Positions 45,858 through 50,771 of a stretch of DNA of 50,771 nt are shown here, piece after piece. Within the stretch, counting starts at the first letter, position 1. Every line of letters begins with the position of its first letter. This stretch comes from Plasticicumulans acidivorans (GTDB lineage: Bacteria; Pseudomonadota; Gammaproteobacteria; Competibacterales; Competibacteraceae). Made by a program: the position numbers and the translations under genes. Location of the stretch: contig NZ_QGTJ01000015.1 of NCBI RefSeq assembly GCF_003182095.1, forward strand, positions 1 to 50,771, given 5' to 3'. The notes below the pieces were generated by a model. That model worked only from the letters and a program-made list of their open reading frames with translations, had not been told where the DNA came from and searched no databases.

Positions 45858-47143
45858 TAAGCCCCGCGTCGGCGATTCCCGATGGTGAAGCGGTCGAACT
45901 CGCACCAGGAGTGCACTGGGTCGGCGCGTTCGACCCTTCTCTACGTCGTTTCGATCTGATCCTGAGCACCGCCAACGGCACCAGCTACAACGCCTACGCC
46001 GTGCGCGGCAGCGAGGGCGTCGTCGTCGTCGATACGGTCAAGAGCGAGTTCGCCGACGTGTTTTTTGCGCGGCTCGAAACCATCTGCGACTACAGCGAAA
46101 TCCGCGCGATCGTGCTCAACCATCTGGAGCCGGATCACAGCGGTGCCCTGCCCGAGCTGCTGCGCCGCGCGCCGCAGGCCGAGGTGCTGCTGTCGACGCG
46201 CGCGCAGTCGATGCTCAAGGCGGTGACCAAGGCCGACGGCGTCGAGTACAGCTACCGGCCGGTTGCCACCGGCGACACGCTGTCGCTCGGTGATCGCACG
46301 CTGCGCTTCATCTCGACGCCGTTCCTGCACTGGCCGGATACGCAGTGCACTTACCTCGAAGAGCTCAGCGTGCTGTTCTCCGGCGATGTGTTCGGCTGCC
46401 ATTTCTGTGACCAGCGGCTGTTCAACGACCGCGTCGGCGATTTCCGCTACGCCTTCGAGTACTACTACCGGCACATCATGCGGCCGTTCCGCTCGCATGT
46501 GATCGAAGCCCTTGATCTGCTCGAACCGCTTGAGCTGGCGCTGATCGCGCCGGCGCACGGCCCGGTGTTGCGCGATGGTCCCCGCGACTACGTCGACCGC
46601 TACCGCACGCTGGCACAGCCGACGCTGCAGGCGGAAACCTGCGCCGGTGAGAAGACCCTGCTGATCTTCTACCTCTCGGCTTACGGCAACACCGAGCGTA
46701 TGGCGCAGGCGGTCTACGCCGGTGCCGAAGGCGTCGAGGGCTGCCGGGTATCGCTGTTCGATCTCGAAGGCTCGGAGCCGTCGCTGTTCGTCGATCTGAT
46801 CGAGGAGGCCGATGGCTTCGTCATCGGCTCGCCGACGATCAACGGTGATGCCGTCAAGCCGGCCTGGGATCTGCTGTCCTCGCTGACCCTGGTCAAGCTG
46901 CGCGGCAAGCTCGGCGGAGCCTTCGGTTCCTACGGCTGGTCCGGCGAGGCGGTGCAGATGCTGGAGGACCGCCTGCGTGGTTTGAAGCTGGTGGTGCCGC
47001 GGCATGGCCCGAAAGTGAAGCTGATCCCCACAGAAGAAGAGCTCGACGAATGCCGTGCCTTTGGCCGGGCGCTCGCCGAGCACCTGACCGGTGTCGCGAA
47101 TCAGGCGCGTGTCGTCGATTTCGCGGACCTGATTCGTCCCTGA
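45854..47143 (+). CDS. Flavodiiron protein (FprA/A-type flavoprotein)
   Basis: A 429-residue fusion of a metallo-beta-lactamase diiron domain and a flavodoxin. The diiron ligands are all visible: HLEPDHSG (H-x-E-x-D-H), the histidine in TPFLHWPDT, the aspartate in FSGDVFGCHF and PAHGPVLR. The flavodoxin part (from about 262) starts with TLLIFYLSAYGNTERMAQ and has VIGSPTINGDA and FGSYGWSGEA. Such proteins reduce O2 or NO to water or N2O with electrons from a rubredoxin or ferredoxin; there is no rubredoxin domain here. It overlaps nifO by four bases and is followed by two 2Fe-2S ferredoxin genes, which suggests an oxygen- or NO-scavenging role near nitrogenase. Confidence 0.9.
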   Translation: MISPASAIPDGEAVELAPGVHWVGAFDPSLRRFDLILSTANGTSYNAYAVRGSEGVVVVDTVKSEFADVFFARLETICDYSEIRAIVLNHLEPDHSGALPELLRRAPQAEVLLSTRAQSMLKAVTKADGVEYSYRPVATGDTLSLGDRTLRFISTPFLHWPDTQCTYLEELSVLFSGDVFGCHFCDQRLFNDRVGDFRYAFEYYYRHIMRPFRSHVIEALDLLEPLELALIAPAHGPVLRDGPRDYVDRYRTLAQPTLQAETCAGEKTLLIFYLSAYGNTERMAQAVYAGAEGVEGCRVSLFDLEGSEPSLFVDLIEEADGFVIGSPTINGDAVKPAWDLLSSLTLVKLRGKLGGAFGSYGWSGEAVQMLEDRLRGLKLVVPRHGPKVKLIPTEEELDECRAFGRALAEHLTGVANQARVVDFADLIRP

Positions 47144-47162
47144 CCCCAGCGGAGAGCCCCCC

Positions 47163-47447
47163 ATGCCCAAAGCGGAAGTGCTGTTTGAAGACATCGGTGT
47201 GACCGTCAAAGTCCCCGCCGGTACCCGACTGATCGAGATCTCGGAACGAGTCGGTGCCGGCATCACCTACGGCTGCCGCGAGGGCGAGTGCGGCACCTGC
47301 CTGACACGCATCGTCAAGGGACAGGAGCATCTCGCTCGCCCCTCGGTGCTGGAAGACAAGGTGCTCAAGGAACAGATGGCCGGCCCCCACGAGCGGCTCG
47401 CCTGCCAGGCGCAGGTGCTGGGCGGCACGATCGTCGTGCGGCCCTGA
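47163..47447 (+). CDS. 2Fe-2S ferredoxin, plant type
   Basis: A 94-residue ferredoxin with the motif YGCREGECGTCL (C-x4-C-x2-C) and a fourth cysteine in RLACQAQV near the C terminus. It opens with a beta-strand EVLFEDIGVTVKVPAGTRL and has MAGPHERLAC. It could feed the flavodiiron protein encoded 19 bases upstream, or carry electrons to nitrogenase assembly; both are inferences from position. GGAGAG precedes ATG 47163. It resembles the next gene in its cluster loop but is shorter. Confidence 0.92.
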   Translation: MPKAEVLFEDIGVTVKVPAGTRLIEISERVGAGITYGCREGECGTCLTRIVKGQEHLARPSVLEDKVLKEQMAGPHERLACQAQVLGGTIVVRP

Positions 47448-47507
47448 AGAACCCGAGGATCGGGCGGATTGGTCCGGTCCGGGTTTTCCGAGAGAGGTAG
47501 TACACGC

Positions 47508-47879
47508 ATGCCCAACATTACGTTTTCCAGTCCGATTCACAAGGACAAGACGGTCTATGCCGTTGCCGGCAGCTTCACCAAGACCGTGCTGACCATTGCC
47601 CAGGAGAACCACATCCCGATCGACTTCAGCTGCGGTGACGGCGAGTGCGGCACCTGCCTGGTCAAGGTCACCAGTCTGGAGAAGAAAGGCCGCATGGCCG
47701 GCCCGCTGACGCTGAAGGAAGTGGATGTACTCAAGGATCTGCACAAGGTCACCCGCGAAGAGCTGGAGAAGATGTACGTCGACGACCTGCCGGTGCAGTG
47801 GCGGCTGGCCTGTCAGCTGCAGGTGCGCGATGAGGATCTGCTGATCGAATACGGTCAGGAGGACAAGGTGTTCGCCTGA
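47508..47879 (+). CDS. FeSII (Shethna protein II)-like 2Fe-2S ferredoxin
   Basis: A 123-residue ferredoxin matching the Azotobacter FeSII protein along its length: an N terminus with FSSPIHKDKTVYAVAGS, IAQENHIPIDFSC, the cluster loop SCGDGECGTCLVKV (C-x4-C-x2-C), the extra helical insert with LTLKEVDVLKDL and HKVTREELEK, then DDLPVQWRLACQLQV and RDEDLLIEYG. FeSII binds oxidised nitrogenase and holds it in an inactive oxygen-stable complex (conformational protection). The helical insert is what marks FeSII among 2Fe-2S ferredoxins. AGAGAGG lies before ATG 47508. No Cys substitutions are seen. Confidence 0.87.
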   Translation: MPNITFSSPIHKDKTVYAVAGSFTKTVLTIAQENHIPIDFSCGDGECGTCLVKVTSLEKKGRMAGPLTLKEVDVLKDLHKVTREELEKMYVDDLPVQWRLACQLQVRDEDLLIEYGQEDKVFA

Positions 47880-47898
47880 GGCTTAGACTCGGGTCCGG

Positions 47899-47929
47899 CA
47901 CGGCTGGCCTGCAGGGCAGGCTGGCCGTG
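47899..47929 (+). other. Hairpin between the FeSII gene and modD
   Basis: Two 14-base arms (47899-47912 and 47916-47929) pair around a three-base loop with two wobble pairs. No T-run follows, so partial termination or mRNA protection is more likely than full termination. Confidence 0.5.
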
Positions 47930-47961
47930 TGTTCGCACCGGCGGGCACGAGGAGGAGTTCC

Positions 47962-48816
47962 ATGCATTACATCAGTGACCTTCAGCTGCAGCGTCTGATC
48001 GAAGAAGATCTGCCGTCCGGCGATCTGACGACACAGACTCTGGGCATCGGCACCGCAGCGGCGCGCATGGAGTTCTTTGCTCGTGGCGATATGACCGTGG
48101 CAACGATCGAAGAGGCCGCGCGCATCCTCGAAATGCTTGGGGTTCGTGCCCGAGCGGCCTGCTGCAGCGGCGCACAGGTCAGCGCCGGTACACGCCTGCT
48201 CAGTGCCACAGGCCCGGCCGGTGCAATCTTTGCCGGTTGGAAAGTGGCGCAGAACCTGGTCGAGTGGGCCTCCGGCATTGCCAGCGAGGCACGCAGCATC
48301 GTCGACGCCGCGCATGCGGTCGATCGTTCCGTCGTCGTTGCCTGTACCCGCAAGGCGCCGCCCGGCACGCGGATTCTGGCGCAGAAAGCGGTGGTTGCCG
48401 GTGGTGCGTCGATTCATCGCATCGGTCTGTCGGACACGGTGCTGCTGTTTCCGGAACATCGTCAGTTTGGTGGTAACGAAGCACTGCGCGATCAACTGGC
48501 CCGTCTGCGCATGAGCTGCCCCGAGCGCAAGCTGGTCGTCGAAGTCAAGAACATCGGTGAGGCGCTGATTGCCGCGCGCAATGGGGCCGATGTGCTGCAG
48601 CTGGAAAAATTTTCCCCGTCGGGCGTGACCGATACCATCGCCATGCTGCGTGAACTCGGTCATGCAGGACCGCTGATCGCCGTTGCCGGTGGCATCAATG
48701 CGCGTAACGTCGCTGACTACATCAGGGCGGGGGCACGCATTGTGGTGACTTCATCGCCGTATACCGCGCGTCCTGCCGATGTGCAGGTGGTCATCGACGC
48801 TGTTCCCGAGCGCTGA
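47962..48816 (+). CDS. modD: ModD, molybdenum utilisation protein (quinolinate PRTase-like)
   Basis: ModD has the fold of nicotinate-nucleotide pyrophosphorylase and is found in molybdenum loci of diazotrophs; its exact reaction is not settled. The 284-residue protein has LIEEDLPSGDLTTQTLGI at the start, AQNLVEWASGIASEAR, ACTRKAPPGTRILAQKAV, the GGASIHRIGLSDTVLLFPEH block that separates ModD from NadC, and VEVKNIGEALIAARNGAD with AVAGGINARNVADYIRAG. Its place behind the nifB operon hairpin and in a cluster with nifQ and modBC supports a link to molybdenum supply. GAGGAGG precedes ATG 47962. Confidence 0.92.
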   Translation: MHYISDLQLQRLIEEDLPSGDLTTQTLGIGTAAARMEFFARGDMTVATIEEAARILEMLGVRARAACCSGAQVSAGTRLLSATGPAGAIFAGWKVAQNLVEWASGIASEARSIVDAAHAVDRSVVVACTRKAPPGTRILAQKAVVAGGASIHRIGLSDTVLLFPEHRQFGGNEALRDQLARLRMSCPERKLVVEVKNIGEALIAARNGADVLQLEKFSPSGVTDTIAMLRELGHAGPLIAVAGGINARNVADYIRAGARIVVTSSPYTARPADVQVVIDAVPER

Positions 48817-48845
48817 GCCGGGCAAATCCCTGCCTCTTTCGTTGA

Positions 48846-48901
48846 CGTGCCCTGATCGCTGCAGGGCAGGCCGGTGATATCCGACCTGCCCGCTGGGCAC
48901 G
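48846..48901 (+). other. Hairpin after modD
   Basis: Outer arms CGTGCCC (48846-48852) and GGGCACG (48895-48901) enclose an inner stem GGGCAGG (48864-48870) with CCTGCCC (48885-48891). It lies 30 bases after the modD stop, without a T-tract, between two convergent genes. Confidence 0.45.
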
Positions 48902-48914
48902 CGAAACAATAAAT

Positions 48915-48997
48915 CCCCTCATCCCGCCCCTCGCCGAGGATCGAGGGGACGCGACCGGCTTGCCTCCCCCCGAAGGCAAGCGGCCGGGGACGAGGGG
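48915..48997. repeat. Three-stem inverted-repeat structure between convergent genes
   Basis: An outer stem (48915-48925 with 48987-48997, one mismatch) encloses two hairpins: CCCCTCG/CGAGGGG (48927-48933 with 48942-48948) and GCTTGCCT/AGGCAAGC (48958-48965 with 48974-48981). On the minus strand the outer stem is followed by ATTTATTGTTT, so it could end transcription of the SIR2-like gene. Confidence 0.55.
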
Positions 48998-49009
48998 GTG
49001 AACTTTGCC

Positions 49010-49858
49010 TCAGGCGGTTTCGGTCTCCGGGGAGAGTGCAGCGCGCAGATCGGCTTCCATGATTTCCAGCCCCAGGCGTGCGCAGAAGTTGCGTGCCTTG
49101 CGTGTCGGAGCCTTGATCACGGCGGTGCCGCCCGCCGCGCCATAGAGCAGATCGGTGAGCATCATGCGCTCGGTGTCGTTGTCGAGTTCGAAGCCGAGCA
49201 GCAGGTAATGCTTGCCCATGCGCTGTGGCTTGAGGAATGCCGGCACCGCGAGCCCGCCCATCAGCTCGGTCAGGTAATCGACGTAGTCGGCGTCCGAAGC
49301 GAGAAACAGCGGTTTCGGCAGCGGGCTGCCCGCAGGTTTGAAGAGGATCGGCTGACCATCTTCGGGTTCGGCATCGATCGGCAGCGGACGGCAGAGCCCT
49401 TCCTCGCAGCGCCACAGCTCATAGCGCACGGCCGGTCCGGCCATGCGCGCCAGCCCGCGGATCAGGAAATAGGAGCTGGTGGTTGAGCGCATCAGCGTCT
49501 GCATGCCTGCGTCGCGGTTGAGGTCGAGCAGATAGGGCGGGGCGAGTTCGGCGAGCTTGGTATGGAGTTGTGCCGTGCTCCAGCGCTCCGGCCGATGCAG
49601 TTCGGTGAGGAAGCGCTCGACAGCGGAACGGCCGCGCTTGAGTTCGACGTTCATCGCCGCGCGGGTGAATTCGCAGGCGAGTTTCGGTGCCATCGGACGG
49701 CCGTTGTTGAGCGCCGTCGACAGCGGGCCCGGGTCGATCGGCAGGGCCTCACCGGTTTTCACGTCGCGAACGTCGGCGAGTACGCCAGGGCCGAGGACCG
49801 GAACGAGGGCGCCGCTGCGGATCGCTTCGGCATGGCGGTCTAGAAGGGCGAGTGGCAT
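49010..49858 (-). CDS. SIR2-like domain protein under a nif-type promoter
   Basis: A 282-residue cytoplasmic protein. The N-terminal part has HAEAIRSGALVPVLGPGVLADV, which resembles the nucleotide-binding start of SIR2-like domains (G-A-x-x-P-x-x-G-x-G). Later blocks are FTRAAMNVELKRGRSAVERF, YLLDLNRDAGMQTLMRST, YLTELMGGLAVPAFL, HYLLLGFELDNDTERMML and KARNFCARLGLEIMEADL; this order resembles SIR2_2-type proteins, some of which occur in nif loci of related bacteria, but I see no classical deacetylase histidine motif. ATG 49858 (MPLALLDRH) has GGAG nine bases before it; an earlier start at 49933 overlaps the promoter. A sigma-54 element and NifA site lie upstream. Function unknown. Confidence 0.72.
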   Translation of the reverse strand: MPLALLDRHAEAIRSGALVPVLGPGVLADVRDVKTGEALPIDPGPLSTALNNGRPMAPKLACEFTRAAMNVELKRGRSAVERFLTELHRPERWSTAQLHTKLAELAPPYLLDLNRDAGMQTLMRSTTSSYFLIRGLARMAGPAVRYELWRCEEGLCRPLPIDAEPEDGQPILFKPAGSPLPKPLFLASDADYVDYLTELMGGLAVPAFLKPQRMGKHYLLLGFELDNDTERMMLTDLLYGAAGGTAVIKAPTRKARNFCARLGLEIMEADLRAALSPETETA

Positions 49859-49917
49859 GGCGGGGTACTCCGCAAGGCGGGCTGGGGGCCGGATATTTGA
49901 GTGTTGCCATTGCACTT

Positions 49918-49932
49918 TCAATACCCGGGCCA
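49918..49932 (-). promoter_or_regulatory. Sigma-54 promoter of the SIR2-like gene
   Basis: Minus strand TGGCCCG-GGTA-TTGA: one change in the -24 block (C for A) with invariant GG kept, and A for C at the last -12 position, as in the nifH promoter. It is about 60 bases before the gene start. Confidence 0.6.
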
Positions 49933-49945
49933 ACTTGTCATATTA

Positions 49946-49959
49946 TTGATTTAAATCAA
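49946..49959. promoter_or_regulatory. AT-rich palindrome with IHF-like cores
   Basis: TTGATTTAAATCAA is a perfect 14-base palindrome with WATCAA on both strands. The TTR part of the IHF consensus is imperfect either way, so IHF binding is only possible. Confidence 0.4.
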
Positions 49960-49990
49960 TTTACGTACCTTTTTGAGTGCTCGTGAGGCG

Positions 49991-50037
49991 ACACATCCCT
50001 GCGCATTGTAGGGATTGCGACAGACAGGGATATGTGT
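49991..50037. repeat. Inverted repeat centred on a NifA site
   Basis: Arms ACACAT-CCCTG (49991-50001) and CAGGGATATGTGT (50025-50037, two-base bulge) enclose 23 bases that include the TGT-N10-ACA at 50007-50022; both dyads share the same centre near 50014. Confidence 0.6.
50007..50022. promoter_or_regulatory. NifA upstream activator sequence
   Basis: Exact TGT-N10-ACA (TGTAGGGATTGCGACA), 75 bases upstream of the SIR2-like gene's -24 element and 314 before that of nifH; it most likely serves the SIR2-like gene. Confidence 0.7.
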
Positions 50038-50219
50038 GCCTTGTCGACTTGTCGCCATGACCCAGTGCCCTGGAGAGAGTCGAATTCCGTCAGCCGTCAG
50101 TGCCGTCCGTATGCGCTGAAAAAGGGCTCTTTTCCGTCCCTATAAGGAGGGGAGGCGGGTGGATGTCGGCAGGGCGTATTCGGTTTCACTGTCAATCGGA
50201 ACCATGACCGCAAAAACAG

Positions 50220-50235
50220 TGTGGTCATCACGACA
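50220..50235. promoter_or_regulatory. NifA upstream activator sequence of nifH
   Basis: Exact TGT-N10-ACA (TGTGGTCATCACGACA), about 100 bases upstream of the nifH -24 element, a usual distance. Confidence 0.75.
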
Positions 50236-50256
50236 GGAAGCACAGGATTTTTGTAG

Positions 50257-50771
<515 letters not shown>

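Overview
The window is a GC-rich gammaproteobacterial chromosome segment. The ffh-rpsP-rimM-trmD-rplS order, the Kdo/LPS genes, htpG, and a nitrogen-fixation cluster of the Azotobacter/Pseudomonas type (NifL paired with NifA, an Rnf complex, NifO, NifQ, NifZ, NifW, NifM and a Shethna FeSII-like protein) support this. It suggests a free-living diazotroph that fixes nitrogen while exposed to some oxygen. I would not name a genus.

1-9535 is surface-polysaccharide DNA: the end of a dTDP-glucose 4,6-dehydratase gene, kdsD and kdsA (two steps of Kdo synthesis), an AT-richer patch with two glycosyltransferase genes, then a sugar-nucleotide epimerase/reductase, a WbpL-like initiating phosphosugar transferase and a WbpM-like 4,6-dehydratase. 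9565-22649 is mainly housekeeping: corB-like and ypjD-like membrane protein genes, ffh, the S16-RimM-TrmD-L19 operon ending in a strong terminator, cysQ, htpG behind a good sigma-32 promoter, a CBS-domain gene, ycgN, a metallo-beta-lactamase-fold hydrolase gene, yafJ, an NlpC/P60 lipoprotein gene, an XRE regulator gene and tRNA-Arg(CCT).

From 22658 to the right edge nearly everything relates to nitrogen fixation. A leftward operon iscA-nifU-nifS-nifV-cysE-TPR gene-nifW-nifZ-nifM supplies Fe-S clusters, homocitrate and nitrogenase maturation. A rightward rnfABCDGEH operon drives electrons to low-potential carriers. nifL-nifA follows, tightly joined to a Mop molybdate-binding gene, nifQ, modB and modC. 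A second TPR gene and an unrecognised gene come next, then an L,D-transpeptidase/acetyltransferase pair on the minus strand. A rightward nifB-fdxN-nifO-flavodiiron-like gene-2Fe2S ferredoxin-FeSII-modD group follows, then a leftward SIR2-like gene, and finally the start of nifH, cut by the window end.

Regulation is visible directly. Candidate sigma-54 -24/-12 elements (TGGC[AC]CG-N4-[CT]TG[ACG]) lie upstream of iscA, rnfA, nifB, the SIR2-like gene and nifH. Each has one or more exact TGT-N10-ACA sites upstream, the NifA-binding pattern; eight such sites were found in these intergenic regions. A perfect match to the IHF consensus lies between the iscA promoter and its activator site.

The least described parts are the flavodiiron-like/ferredoxin/FeSII module inside the nifB operon, the SIR2-like gene with its own apparent NifA-dependent promoter, two paralogous TPR genes in separate nif transcription units, and the small gene at 42028.
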